Origin: Propionibacteriaceae bacterium
Lineage (GTDB): Bacteria; Actinomycetota; Actinomycetes; Propionibacteriales; Propionibacteriaceae
NCBI GenBank assembly: GCA_017306015.1
Contig: JAFKJK010000010.1
Coordinates: forward strand, 1 to 64,000
Length of the DNA: 64,000 nt
Reading direction: 5' to 3'
The notes below the pieces were generated by a model. The model was not told the DNA's origin. It saw only the letters and a list, made by a program, of their open reading frames with translations, and ran no database searches. Below are positions 20,581 through 29,109 of the stretch, piece by piece; within the stretch, counting starts at the first letter, position 1, and each line of letters begins with the position of its first letter. A program made the position numbers and the translations under genes.

Positions 20581-20898
20581 ATGCAGGATTCCGAGCAGCA
20601 GCCTGACCACGGTTCCGACCATTTCGTAGACCCTCCGAAGGGGCGAACCGATGTCGTAGCCGGAGCATGTGCGATTGGGGCAATCCTGCTAATGACCGTG
20701 CGGTTCCCGCCTTCGGACCTCATCGGCTGGATCGCATCCGGCATTCAGGTCCCGATCTGGACGGTATTCCTCGGCGTAGCTGTCCTTGCCGGGATTGGGA
20801 GAGCTACGAGCAACCGCCAAGCATGGAAGATCATCAACGCTACGGTCCTCCTGATTGCCCTCTACTGCGCGGTCGTCACAGCCATCCACAACTTATAG
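20581..20898 (+). CDS. Small membrane protein, unknown function
   Basis: 105 residues from the ATG at 20581, preceded by GGTGGAAA. The first ~25 residues are polar and acidic (MQDSEQQPDHGSDHF), followed by three hydrophobic segments around 25-42, 48-72 and 83-101. No family is recognised. It lies 98 bases after the response regulator and 16 bases before an exported protein gene, so the two are probably co-expressed. A role as immunity or secretion accessory protein is only a guess. Confidence 0.6.
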   Translation: MQDSEQQPDHGSDHFVDPPKGRTDVVAGACAIGAILLMTVRFPPSDLIGWIASGIQVPIWTVFLGVAVLAGIGRATSNRQAWKIINATVLLIALYCAVVTAIHNL

Positions 20899-20914
20899 GA
20901 ACGGAGAAGTTCTA

Positions 20915-21562
20915 GTGATACGTCTCATCCGACCAATGGTCGCCATCGCCGCAGCAATGTCTACACTTCTGCTGGCCTCGCCTACTGCCCACGCGGAGGA
21001 CAATCTAGACTCCGTTTCCCGGGCCATCGCCGCCGACCTCACGGCCGAAGTTCAGAAAGCGCTCGCCGACAACGCCACCGTCAAGGTTTCCGACTTCACT
21101 GTCGATGCTACGCCTGAACTCGCGGCCGATTATCTCGCAGACCCAACCGACACCATTGAGCAGCTGGCCGATCAGCTCCTCACCAGCAAAGTCGGAGACA
21201 ACCGGCCCCCAGTCAGGCGCGTCGCCGCGACTTCATCCAGCACTCAGTCGTACACATCCGCCGTTTTCGCCGGAGTTCCCGCTATCGGAGTGTGCTGGAT
21301 TCACCAAGACTTCAAGGCAACAGTGACCAGCGGAAAAATCACGAGCAAGTCTCTCAAGGGGAACTCCTACCAGACGGGCGTCTGCGTATTCGCCTGGAGC
21401 CCCAACTACTCCTGGTTCGACCAGCCATCGAATACCAAGCTCGACGTCAACTCTAAGGGGACCTTCTCGGCGATCGTGAAGGGTACCGGTGTCTCCTTCT
21501 CGGCAACCTTCCTTGCCTACTACAACGTGTCAGGTGGCGTGTTGGTGCAGGATGTGCAGTAA
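20915..21562 (+). CDS. Secreted protein, unknown function
   Basis: 215 residues from the GTG at 20915, with CGGAGAAG upstream. A Sec signal peptide (IRLIRPMVAIAAAMSTLLLASPTAHA) ends near residue 27. The mature part begins with an acidic helical segment and ends with a beta-rich domain (~115-215) containing two Cys (GVCWIHQ and TGVCVFAW), aromatic residues and Ser/Thr/Gly-rich strands such as GTGVSFSATFLAYYNVSGG. No family is recognised. Base composition is less GC-rich than the core genes around the island. Confidence 0.7.
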   Translation: MIRLIRPMVAIAAAMSTLLLASPTAHAEDNLDSVSRAIAADLTAEVQKALADNATVKVSDFTVDATPELAADYLADPTDTIEQLADQLLTSKVGDNRPPVRRVAATSSSTQSYTSAVFAGVPAIGVCWIHQDFKATVTSGKITSKSLKGNSYQTGVCVFAWSPNYSWFDQPSNTKLDVNSKGTFSAIVKGTGVSFSATFLAYYNVSGGVLVQDVQ

Positions 21563-21650
21563 TGAGGGTGAGTCGGTCGTAACGCGTGCGTTCCTGCCGA
21601 GTGATCCCGCTAGCCTCAGCTAGGCTCAATACCGTTCAGTTAAGTAGGTA

Positions 21651-22313
21651 ATGATGTCCAGAAGTCGTTCACGCAAGACGCCTAGTCTTCTGGCCGGCGC
21701 TGCTGCCGTCGCCCTCATTAGCGCGGTTGCCTGGACCCCCGTGTCGCTCGCCAGCCCGTCCGGCCAGGATTCGGCCGAGCCGCAGCCGGCCCCGGGCGGG
21801 GTACTGCTCGACCCGGCGAAGGTCGCCTGGCTGGAGAAGGAGGCCGCTGATCGGGCGACCGAGCGCAAGATCGAGAGCGATCCTGCGCTGTTGGCCCAGG
21901 TCATCGCCGACAAGGCTCAGATGGCCAAAGACGCGGCCGAGGCCGCACGGCAGGAGGACCAGGCACGGGCCGCGGCCTCCATCGAGGAACTCTGCGGGAC
22001 GGGCCCTCTCTTCGACGCGCCGCCCCGGCCAGCGGCCGAGTTCATCTCGACCGGCGGCTGGGAGGGCGTCGTCGGCGACCAGTGCGTCTCTGTGTGGGGT
22101 GGGTACGCAGGCTTCGACCGAGCTGATCAGGGCGCAGTGTTCATTCGCCGTTTCACGACATCGACGGAACTGAAGTCGCAGTTGGTGGAGGTTTCGGGCG
22201 CGGGCAGCCTTACCGCCGCAGCTCCTGTTTCAGGACGGATGGAGTTGACGAGTGAGGATGGACGGAAGTACGTCTTGGTTATGACGACGGGCGAGGTTAC
22301 AGAGGTCAAGTGA
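21651..22313 (+). CDS. Secreted protein with central Ala/Glu-rich helix, unknown function
   Basis: 220 residues; two ATG codons in a row at 21651 and 21654 leave the exact start open. The signal peptide (RKTPSLLAGAAAVALISAVA) is cleaved near LAS around residue 35. Residues ~55-110 form a charged Ala-rich helix, perhaps a coiled coil. A C-terminal beta domain follows with two Cys (ELCGTG, DQCVSVW). Overlaps the next gene by four bases (GTGA), so the two are translationally coupled. Function not recognised. Confidence 0.65.
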   Translation: MMSRSRSRKTPSLLAGAAAVALISAVAWTPVSLASPSGQDSAEPQPAPGGVLLDPAKVAWLEKEAADRATERKIESDPALLAQVIADKAQMAKDAAEAARQEDQARAAASIEELCGTGPLFDAPPRPAAEFISTGGWEGVVGDQCVSVWGGYAGFDRADQGAVFIRRFTTSTELKSQLVEVSGAGSLTAAAPVSGRMELTSEDGRKYVLVMTTGEVTEVK

Positions 22314-23433
22314 GGCGCGCGAGCACGCTGAGCAGGGCGTGGCCCGTGGCGGCGGCGTTGGCTGTCGTCGCCGCGGGTTGCGTGTCAGTGCCCGTCAACC
22401 TCAACTCGCCTGAGCCCACAGCCATTACCTCGACCCCAGACGATCGCGGCACGTCGTCGCACACCGGTCCGGTTGCTGCACTGACGTACTGGAGGGATCA
22501 TGTCGCCGAGCGGGGAGACTGCACTCCGCCCGCGGAAACCAAGAACTTCGGGACGGTGCAGTGGGGACGGCTCACCGCCGTGTCCGACTGCTTGGTGTTG
22601 ATCGGCGATAGCGGCTACGTGGGGGCGGCGTCGGCGGGCTCAGTGACTGAACTTGATGGTCTTCCGCCCGCTGACGCGCCCCTGCTTAGCGCTGCGGACT
22701 CCGAGCATCTATGGTTCGGCGGGACCTCTTCCGGCCACGCCTTCCTGACTCGGATCTCCGACTCCGAGCTGAAAGATATCGACCTTCCTTCAGAGATCAT
22801 CGAGATCACAGCGCTGGCCATCACGGGATCGGGGCGCTGATCGCCTCGCTCAATGATGACGGCTTACGACGTCCACGCGCGGCCATCTACTCGATTGGCG
22901 ACGACGGAAGACTGTCGTTGCTCACCGCTCAGCGAGATGCGATCTTTAACTCCATCGCCACTGCTGGTGACGTCATCGTGGCGGCCGGTGAGGTTGCTGG
23001 CCAGACGGGAGTCATCACCAATGGCGGCAAGAGTTGGACCGCTGATCGGTTCGGAGCGGGAAGCGCCACGGGGCTGGTCGCCCGGGGGCGACAGATCGTC
23101 GTTCAGTACAGCGCTCAGGCGAACGGGGCGCCGGTGGCCGCCGGTGTCGCACTGAGTAGGGACGCCGGCTACACGTGGCGATCTCGAGAACTGAAAGACG
23201 GCTTCGCGGCAGGCCTGGCTGGTCAAGCGGGTAACTCAGTCGTGGGAGTACTGGCGATGAAGGATAGCTCTGCGCAGTTTTACACGTTGGACCAAGGGGC
23301 TCTCAGTTGGTCGCCGGCCGGTCTCCCGCGAAGGACGTCCGACAGTCTGCCCGAGGGCGCACCCGCAAAGTGTGGCATTTGGGTCATTGATGACGACGAC
23401 CTGACCTACACACCAATAGATCACTTGTGTTGA
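22310..23433 (+). pseudogene. Asp-box (BNR-repeat) lipoprotein gene split by a one-base frameshift
   Basis: The first frame (22310-22840) starts with a lipoprotein signal (VAAALAVVAAGC) and stops just after a run of four G at 22831-22834. The next frame continues the same protein (GALIASLNDDG..., to the TGA at 23431). Adding one G would join them as ITGSGALIASL into ~374 residues. The continuation has Asp-box-like motifs TNGGKSW and SRDAGYTW, pointing to a secreted beta-propeller as in sialidase-like proteins. Either a real inactivation, a phase-variable G run or an assembly error. Confidence 0.7.
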
Positions 23434-23458
23434 AGCTCGACGAGAGGGAGGTGATATG

Positions 23459-24103
23459 ATGCAACGAATTCGGCGGGGCATCGGCGTTCTGACTGCGGTC
23501 CTGACAGTGGTACTTGGTGGCATGACAGTAACTGCGGAACCGGCTGCGGCTGCGGTCACGTGCAGCACGACGAGCGGTCATTGCTATTCGGCCCTGCGGG
23601 GCACGGGTACGACCTTCTACGGCCAGTATGGCACGTGGGGTCGCGCGGCTATGAACGCCCCTGGTGCGAACAGCTCGAACAAGTACTTCATAGACAGTGA
23701 GATCTGGGCGAGCCTCACGCCGTCAACGAGCTACGCAGTGGAGACAGGCCTCACCCAAGGCTACTTCGCGGTTCCTGGCGCTGTCGGATACTACGCCTTT
23801 GGCGCCTACACGAAGACATCGGGCGCCTACGCTGAGCATAACTTCGGGCTGGTGACTCAAAGCGCCTCGGTCACGGATGAGTACCAGATATCGCGGAACG
23901 CCACCTCGAACAAGTGGAACGTTTACTTCGACGGCAAACTTTGGACAACTCCGGATGTGGGGTTCTGGAGCGTCGGCTGCTTGGATACCGGCGGAGAGGT
24001 GTTCGCCAGCAAGGGTGCAGCGAGCAAGTTCACGATGTACGTAAAGGGCATCACATCATCAGGGGGTAAGGTGAACCTTGGTACTCAGACCACGATTCGT
24101 TGA
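23459..24103 (+). CDS. Secreted protein, probable beta-sandwich domain, unknown function
   Basis: 214 residues from the second of two adjacent ATGs; the first (23456) touches an excellent GGGAGGTGAT ribosome site, whereas 23459 has proper spacing. A signal peptide ends near EPAAAA (~34). The mature protein is rich in Tyr, Ser, Gly and Asn with strands such as SEIWASLTPSTSYAVETGL and ISRNATSNKWNVYFDGKLW, recalling lectin-like or glucanase-like sandwich folds in which a W.V..DG strand follows an N. Three Cys are near the start and one near residue 175. No family assignment is safe. The strong ribosome site suggests high expression. Confidence 0.7.
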   Translation: MQRIRRGIGVLTAVLTVVLGGMTVTAEPAAAAVTCSTTSGHCYSALRGTGTTFYGQYGTWGRAAMNAPGANSSNKYFIDSEIWASLTPSTSYAVETGLTQGYFAVPGAVGYYAFGAYTKTSGAYAEHNFGLVTQSASVTDEYQISRNATSNKWNVYFDGKLWTTPDVGFWSVGCLDTGGEVFASKGAASKFTMYVKGITSSGGKVNLGTQTTIR

Positions 24104-24157
24104 TGCAGGGCTCAACGGAGCATCCCCAGCTAATTCGACGTGGACATGGAGCATCAA

Positions 24158-24811
24158 ATGAGGACTTTGCGAAAATCCGCCACTGCGGTGGCGATGGTGG
24201 GCCTGCTTATCGCGACAGAGGGCTGTGCGGGCACCCCGCATGGCCCAGTTGCTCAGCCGCCCGATCCCGTTGCCAGCCCTGTGCAGCCTCTCGGTGCGAC
24301 CAGCGATCTGACGGTTGTGGCGTCTCCGGTGAGTTCGGCTCCGTGCAACGCGAACGCTGCAGCGACCCCTGCGGCTGACGGCACTAAGGCGATCCGAGAC
24401 CTGATCGCGAACAACCCCGCGTCCAATCTTCACGAGGGAGCTCCGATCCTCGGCGACGCCGACGCCGCGGTGGCCGCGGCACGTGCGTCGAGTTCCACCA
24501 TCGCCGAGGCGAGATCGATGGGTTGGGAGCAAGTGGCTCAGCCGCGCGCAGCCGCAGTACTCCTCCCGTACCAGGCGACGGTGAAAGCGGCCGGGGCGGA
24601 GATTCCCGAGGGCAGCCAGATCGTCAACCCGCAGAGGTGCGTCTGGCTCGTGACCGTGGACGAGCCGTACGTCCAGCAGCACGTGAAAGCCGGGATCAAG
24701 CCGCAGGTGTTCGATCGCTACACCCGCGTCATCGACCAGGCAACAGGGGAAGGTCTCGACTTCTACGCCGGCCCGGACTTGCCCGACGCCATCACGGGAA
24801 GCCGGTTCTGA
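24158..24811 (+). CDS. Lipoprotein, unknown function
   Basis: 217 residues from the ATG at 24158, with GGAG six bases upstream; ATG and GTG codons 12 and 18 bases further up are alternatives. A signal ending LLIATEGC gives a lipid-anchored Cys near 22. A Pro/Ala/Ser-rich linker (~25-75) leads to a mixed alpha/beta domain with SMGWEQVAQPRAAAVLLPYQ and CVWLVTVDEPYV. Nothing is recognised. Last gene of the low-GC run of exported proteins. Confidence 0.65.
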   Translation: MRTLRKSATAVAMVGLLIATEGCAGTPHGPVAQPPDPVASPVQPLGATSDLTVVASPVSSAPCNANAAATPAADGTKAIRDLIANNPASNLHEGAPILGDADAAVAAARASSSTIAEARSMGWEQVAQPRAAAVLLPYQATVKAAGAEIPEGSQIVNPQRCVWLVTVDEPYVQQHVKAGIKPQVFDRYTRVIDQATGEGLDFYAGPDLPDAITGSRF

Positions 24812-24987
24812 GGCCTGGTCGTCCTGCTCCAAGACGAGGATGCCCGCGCGGCTGGACGCTCACCGCATCCCGTGTCGTGCCGCTACACCGGCGTAGCTGC
24901 TTCGCCGCGCCGCTATGACCGAGTCGTGGCTGGACGGGCCGACGCTCGCAAGGTTGGATGGAGGCAGTCGCGAGAAGGGAGCCGGAC

Positions 24988-25164
24988 GTGCCCGAGAACC
25001 AGAACGAGGATCTGAAGGCGAAGATGCGGGAGGCTCTTGAGCGCAAGCAGCAAGGCGGCGAGGGCGTCGAGGAGAGCGGCCACCACAAGGAGAAGGGGCC
25101 GGCCGAGCGCGGGCGCCAGGGCGGGGGCGGCATGTTCCGCCGCAAGGCTGGCGGCGGCAGCTGA
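24988..25164 (+). CDS. DUF5302 family small protein, copy 1
   Basis: 58 residues from the GTG at 24988, with AAGGGAG seven bases upstream. The sequence has the DUF5302 pattern: N-terminal NEDLKAKMREALERK helix, a polar middle and a GGMFRRKAGGGS tail. These tiny, highly charged actinobacterial proteins have no known function. A near-identical paralogue lies at 25709-25888 and the similarity extends upstream into the leader (GGTTGGATGG...GGGAGCCGG). Confidence 0.8.
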   Translation: MPENQNEDLKAKMREALERKQQGGEGVEESGHHKEKGPAERGRQGGGGMFRRKAGGGS

Positions 25165-25182
25165 GGGCCGATACGAAGGGGC

Positions 25183-25329
25183 GTGCTGCTCGGCAGGTAC
25201 CTACGTCACGAGAAGCTCGTCGGCAACCGAGAAGGCCAACACTCGATCCGGATCAACGATCAGTACCGTATCTGCTTCACCTGGACGGACCCCGGACCCG
25301 TCAACGTCGAGATCGTCGACTACCCCTGA
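25183..25329 (+). pseudogene. higB: HigB-type toxin remnant lacking its N-terminal half
   Basis: Read in the frame that follows the DUF5302 stop, this stretch encodes GRYLRHEKLVGNREGQHSIR and NDQYRICFTWTDPGPVNVEI, ending VDYP. That is the C-terminal half of RelE/HigB-family toxins (R.GQ.SIRIND..RICF.W...VEI.DYH). Full-length relatives have ~92 residues; only ~48 are possible here from the GTG at 25183, because the DUF5302 copy replaces the 5' part. Probably inactive, although the catalytic-region residues remain. Confidence 0.75.
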
Positions 25330-25345
25330 AGGAGGTACGAAGAGC

Positions 25346-25645
25346 ATGATCACACCAGCACACGACCCGATCACCCCCGGCGAGATCCTGCTCACGGAGT
25401 TTCTCGAGCCGATGGGCATCAGCCAGTACCGGCTCGCCCAGGCGACCGGCTTGTCGCAGACCCACATCGGTCAGATCGTCCACGGCAAGCGACGAATCAC
25501 CCCAGACGCGGGCCTGCGGATCGCCCACGCCCTCGGACTGTCCGACAGGTACTGGATCGATCTCCAGACCAACTACGACACCATCGTCGCAAAGTTGACG
25601 CACGCCGATCAGCTCGCAGCCGTCGAGCGCATCGTCGCGGTCTAG
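25346..25645 (+). CDS. higA: HigA-family antitoxin (XRE helix-turn-helix)
   Basis: 99 residues from the ATG at 25346, with AAGGAGG upstream. It matches the HigA family start (HDPITPGEILLTEFLEPMGI) and the helix-turn-helix SQYRLAQATGLSQTHIGQIVHGKRRITPDAGLRI, followed by RYWIDLQTNYD. HigA neutralises HigB and represses the operon. Here the toxin gene is broken, so HigA is an orphan that may remain as a DNA-binding regulator. Gene order toxin-antitoxin is the usual one for higBA. Confidence 0.92.
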   Translation: MITPAHDPITPGEILLTEFLEPMGISQYRLAQATGLSQTHIGQIVHGKRRITPDAGLRIAHALGLSDRYWIDLQTNYDTIVAKLTHADQLAAVERIVAV

Positions 25646-25708
25646 ACAGTCTCGGCGGACGCGGCGGGGCCGGTTGGATGGGGTAGGGCGCACAGGGAGG
25701 AGCCGGAA

Positions 25709-25888
25709 GTGCCGGAGAACCAGAACGAGGATCTGAAGGCGAAGATGGGCGAGGCCCTCGCGCGCAAGCATCAGGCGAACGACAGCGCAGTCGGCGACAG
25801 CGGCCACCACAAGGAGAAGGGCCCGGCCGAGCGTGGACGCCAGGGCGGCGGGGGCATGTTCCGGCGCAAGGCCGGCGGCGGCAGCTGA
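25709..25888 (+). CDS. DUF5302 family small protein, copy 2
   Basis: 59 residues from the GTG at 25709, with GGGAGGAG upstream. The first 12 residues (MPENQNEDLKAK) repeat those of copy 1 at 24988 apart from the ATG/GTG-encoded start context, and the last ~28 (SGHHKEKGPAERGRQGGGGM... onwards) are identical. The middle has diverged. The two copies flank the broken higB and intact higA, as expected after a tandem duplication. Confidence 0.8.
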   Translation: MPENQNEDLKAKMGEALARKHQANDSAVGDSGHHKEKGPAERGRQGGGGMFRRKAGGGS

Positions 25889-25912
25889 GACCCCACCCGA
25901 CGTCCGACGTCG

Positions 25913-25985
25913 TCCCGGGCTTGACCCGGGATCCCCGGCAGCCGGGTTGGCTACGCACGTTCAGGGGTCCCGGCGTACGCCGGGA
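25913..25985. repeat. Pair of REP-like palindromes
   Basis: TCCCGGGCTTGACCCGGGA (25913-25931) and TCCCGGCGTACGCCGGGA (25968-25985), separated by 36 bases. The first is the exact reverse complement of 946-964 and the second resembles 7253-7270, so this is the composite from which both single units could derive. It lies between convergent genes. Confidence 0.65.
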
Positions 25986-26010
25986 TGACAGGAGGGCGAG
26001 TGACGGCTGA

Positions 26011-26850
26011 TCACACCAGCGGCAGCTGGGTGCGGGGCACCAGCCCGGCGGCGGCCAGTTCGGCGTAGGCCAGGGGTAGCGCCGCCCGGACGGTGGCCTC
26101 GTCGAAGGGCCACTCGCCGCGCTCGTAGGCCTGCTCCTGGCGGACGCCCTGCCTGACCAGGTACTCCGCCTGGCCGTACACCGCGGAGATCTCCGCCCGC
26201 TGCTGGAAGCCGGCCATCCGGTCCATGACCGGACCATGGCCGGGCACCAGGACGGTGTCCTCGTCCACCAGGCCGAGAATCCCGTCCACGGCGCTCGGCC
26301 AGTCCTTGAGGTGGGAGTCAGGGCCGAAGCTCGGCGGGCCGGCGCTCTCCAGCAGATCCCCGGTGAAGATCACATTCGCGCCCGGGACGTAGGCCATGAC
26401 GTCGGTGTCGGTGTGACCCGGACCGAAATGGAGAGCCTCGACCCGCCGTCCGCCCGCATCCAGCACCCGCGCCAGTGAGAAGGTGTGGACGGGCGTCCCC
26501 AGCTCGGCCACATCCACCCCCAGCTCGGCCGCAGCCTCGGCTGCCTCGGGCCGTCCCAGCCAGGACGCGAGCCCCTCATGGCCCCAGCTGGGCACCCCCG
26601 CCAACCCCGCCAGACCGAAGAAGTGGTCGTAGTGCCAGTGGGTGACCAGGACCCCGACGACCGGCACCCCGGCGAAGGCCTCCGCCGAAGCCCGGATCTC
26701 GGCCCCCTGTGCCGGCGACGAGCCGGTGTCGATCACCAGCGCACCGGACGGCCCGACGACCAGTCCGATGTTCACCGCGGCCGGCTCGGCCACGGCGACG
26801 AATACGCCGTCCGCGACGGGAGAGAAGGTGCCGACGCTGAAGCGGGTCAT
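26011..26850 (-). CDS. MBL-fold metallo-hydrolase
   Basis: 279 residues from the ATG at 26850. The metal motif THWHYDH (~71-77), then FGPGHTDTDVMAYVP and FTGDLLES, give a complete metallo-beta-lactamase fold; the end (VPGHGPVMDR onwards) resembles cyclase/hydrolase MBL proteins close to the quinoprotein relay or lactonase groups. The substrate cannot be told. It is divergent from hrcA with 72 bases between, and the CIRCE element lies in that gap, so heat-shock control in both directions is possible. Confidence 0.85.
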   Translation of the reverse strand: MTRFSVGTFSPVADGVFVAVAEPAAVNIGLVVGPSGALVIDTGSSPAQGAEIRASAEAFAGVPVVGVLVTHWHYDHFFGLAGLAGVPSWGHEGLASWLGRPEAAEAAAELGVDVAELGTPVHTFSLARVLDAGGRRVEALHFGPGHTDTDVMAYVPGANVIFTGDLLESAGPPSFGPDSHLKDWPSAVDGILGLVDEDTVLVPGHGPVMDRMAGFQQRAEISAVYGQAEYLVRQGVRQEQAYERGEWPFDEATVRAALPLAYAELAAAGLVPRTQLPLV

Positions 26851-26877
26851 GCCGTTCAGCGTAACCGTTGAGGTAGG

Positions 26878-26904
26878 CTGGCACTCGACCATTGAGAGTG
26901 CCAG
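26878..26904 (+). promoter_or_regulatory. CIRCE operator of hrcA
   Basis: CTGGCACTC-N9-GAGTGCCAG, a perfect 9-9-9 inverted repeat differing from the classical TTAGCACTC arms only at the outer bases. A TAGGCT -10-like box overlaps its left end (26874-26879). It ends 18 bases before the hrcA start. HrcA bound here would block its own promoter. Confidence 0.9.
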
Positions 26905-26922
26905 TTGCCGGGAGGATGGTTC

Positions 26923-27939
26923 ATGCTCGACGACCGCAAGCTCGCCATCCTGCGGGCCATCGTCACCGACTACGTCTCCATGCAGGAGCCGGTCGGCTCC
27001 CGTGCGCTCGTGGAGCGCTACCGGCTGGACGTCTCGCCGGCCACCGTCCGCAACGACATGGCGGTGCTGGAGGAGGAGGGCTACATCGCCCAGCCCCACA
27101 CCAGCGCCGGCCGAATCCCCACCGACAAGGGCTATCGGCTGTTCGTCGACCGGCTGGGCCAGGTCAAGCCGTTGTCGGTCGCCGAGCGGCGCGCGATCGA
27201 GACGTTCATGGTCGGCGCCCTGGACGTCGACGACCTGATCGCCCGGACGGTGCGGACGCTGGCGCAGATCACCCGCCAGGTCGCCATCGTCCAGTACCCG
27301 ATGCTGACCGGCGCGAGCGTCCGGCACATCGAGCTGGTGCGGCTGAGTCCCGGTCGCGGACTCCTGATCGTCGTGAACTCGACGGGGCAGGTGGACCAGC
27401 ACCCGGTCGATCTCGGCGAGGCGGACGAAGCGCAGGTCGCCGACTTGAGGGGACGGCTGAACGCCGCCCTCCTCGACTCGCCGGCGAGCACCATCGCCGC
27501 CCGCATCGCGCGGCTCGGCGGCCAGTTGCCCCCGTACCTGAACGACCTGGCCGGCCGGGTGCTGCCGGCGCTGACCGAGCTGTCCACCCAACCGCACACC
27601 ACCCGCGTGGTGGTGGGCGGCGTCCCCAACCTGACCCGGTTCGCAGACGAGTTCGAGACCGCCGTCCGGCCGGTGCTGGAGGCTCTGGAGGAACAAGTCG
27701 TGCTACTGAAACTGTTGGGAGAGGTGGCCAGTGCCGGCGACGTGGTCGTCCGGATCGGGCAGGAGAACAGCTATGAGCCACTGCGGTCCACCTCTGTGGT
27801 GGCCAGCGGCTACGGGATCGGCGCCGACCAGCGGGCCAACCTCGGGGTCGTCGGTCCCACCCGGATGGACTACCCCTCGACCATGGCTGCGGTGCGTGCG
27901 GTTGCCCGCTACCTCAGCCGCTACCTAGAGCAAGGATGA
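26923..27939 (+). CDS. hrcA: Heat-inducible transcription repressor HrcA
   Basis: 338 residues from the ATG at 26923, with GGGAGG seven bases upstream. N-terminal winged helix (LDDRKLAILRAIVTDYVSMQ, then PATVRNDMAVLEEEGYIAQPHTSAGRIPTDKGYR) and the C-terminal GAF-like dimerisation domain are typical. HrcA represses CIRCE-bearing heat-shock operons and is kept active by GroEL. The second CIRCE in the window lies before hsp20 at 48922, so that gene is a probable target. Confidence 0.97.
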   Translation: MLDDRKLAILRAIVTDYVSMQEPVGSRALVERYRLDVSPATVRNDMAVLEEEGYIAQPHTSAGRIPTDKGYRLFVDRLGQVKPLSVAERRAIETFMVGALDVDDLIARTVRTLAQITRQVAIVQYPMLTGASVRHIELVRLSPGRGLLIVVNSTGQVDQHPVDLGEADEAQVADLRGRLNAALLDSPASTIAARIARLGGQLPPYLNDLAGRVLPALTELSTQPHTTRVVVGGVPNLTRFADEFETAVRPVLEALEEQVVLLKLLGEVASAGDVVVRIGQENSYEPLRSTSVVASGYGIGADQRANLGVVGPTRMDYPSTMAAVRAVARYLSRYLEQG

Positions 27940-27942
27940 TGC

Positions 27943-29109
27943 GTGAGCACTGACTACTACGAGGTGCTCGGGGTGCCGCGGGACGCCAGCGCGGAACAGA
28001 TCAAGAAGGCCTACCGCAAGCTGGCCATGCAGTACCACCCCGACGTCGCGGACGCTCCGGACGCCGCCGAGAAGTTCAAGGAGATCGGCGAGGCCTACGA
28101 GGTCCTGCACGACCCGAACAAGCGGGCCATGTACGACCGCGGTGGCAGCCCGCTGGGCGGTGCGGGCGGCTTCGGGCCGAACGGCTTCGGCGGCTTCAGC
28201 GGTGCTGGTTTCGACTTCACGAACCTGGTGGACGCCATGTTCGGCGCCCAGACGGGACGCGGTCCGCGTCCCCGGGTGCGCCGTGGCCAGGACGCCGTCG
28301 TTCGGCTCAACCTCACCCTGGCCGAGGCCGCGTTCGGCGTCACCAAGCCCCTGAAGGTCGACACCGCCGTGGTCTGCAGCCGGTGCGGCGGCTCCGGTGC
28401 AGCCGAGGGATCGCAGCCCGTCCAGTGCGGCACGTGCCACGGGCAGGGCGAGGTGACCGCCGTGCAGCGGTCGTTCCTCGGCGAGATCCGCACCTCGCAG
28501 CCGTGCCCGACCTGCCGCGGCTACGGCACCGTCATCCCCGACCCCTGCGGCGAGTGTTCGGGCGAGGGCCGCGTCCGCAGTCACCGGACCATCAACGTGA
28601 AGATCCCGGCCGGCGTCGACACCGGCAACCGGGTGCACCTCGCCTCCCAGGGCGAAGTGGGGCCGGGCGGTGGCCCGGCGGGCGACCTGTACGTCGAGCT
28701 GAAGGTCGCCCCGCACGAAGTGTTCTCCCGCAACGGGGACGACCTGGAGATGGTCGTGCACATCCCGATGACGGCCGCCGCGCTGGGCACCGTGGTTAAC
28801 CTGGCCACCTTGGAGGCCGAGCGGGACGACCTGGACACCGAGCAGGGCAGCGTCGAGGTGCAGATCCCCGCCGGCACCCAGTCCCGGGCCCGGATCGCCA
28901 TCGCCGGACGCGGTGTGCCCCGGCTCCGCGGTGGCGGCCGCGGCGACCTCGGCATCACACTGGTCGTCGACACCCCGACGAAGCTGGACGCGAAGCAGCG
29001 TGAGCTGTTGACCCAGCTCGCCGAAGTGCGCGACGAGACGCGCCCCGAGGCGTCGGTCGCGAAGCAGGGCAAGGGCATGTTCGGCTGGCTGAAGGAGGCC
29101 TTCTCGTGA
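27943..29109 (+). CDS. dnaJ: Chaperone protein DnaJ (HrcA-linked copy)
   Basis: 388 residues from the GTG at 27943, three bases after hrcA. J domain with HPD (YHPDVADAP), a Gly/Phe-rich region (~68-90), four zinc repeats ([32 protein letters not shown]) and two C-terminal substrate-binding domains. It stimulates DnaK ATPase and delivers unfolded proteins. Actinobacteria often carry two DnaJ proteins; this one, linked to hrcA and not to dnaK-grpE, is the DnaJ2 type. Confidence 0.96.
   Translation: MSTDYYEVLGVPRDASAEQIKKAYRKLAMQYHPDVADAPDAAEKFKEIGEAYEVLHDPNKRAMYDRGGSPLGGAGGFGPNGFGGFSGAGFDFTNLVDAMFGAQTGRGPRPRVRRGQDAVVRLNLTLAEAAFGVTKPLKVDTAVVCSRCGGSGAAEGSQPVQCGTCHGQGEVTAVQRSFLGEIRTSQPCPTCRGYGTVIPDPCGECSGEGRVRSHRTINVKIPAGVDTGNRVHLASQGEVGPGGGPAGDLYVELKVAPHEVFSRNGDDLEMVVHIPMTAAALGTVVNLATLEAERDDLDTEQGSVEVQIPAGTQSRARIAIAGRGVPRLRGGGRGDLGITLVVDTPTKLDAKQRELLTQLAEVRDETRPEASVAKQGKGMFGWLKEAFS

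Noticed and set aside
22711..22830. Start of an independent 240-residue protein at 22711
   Set aside because: Its first ~40 residues are an Arg/His-rich off-frame reading of the lipoprotein gene; real homology-like sequence begins only after the frameshift.
25037..25645. 202-residue fusion of DUF5302-region sequence with HigA
   Set aside because: The first ~100 residues are an out-of-frame reading of DUF5302 and the HigB remnant; HigA has its own AAGGAGG and ATG at 25346.
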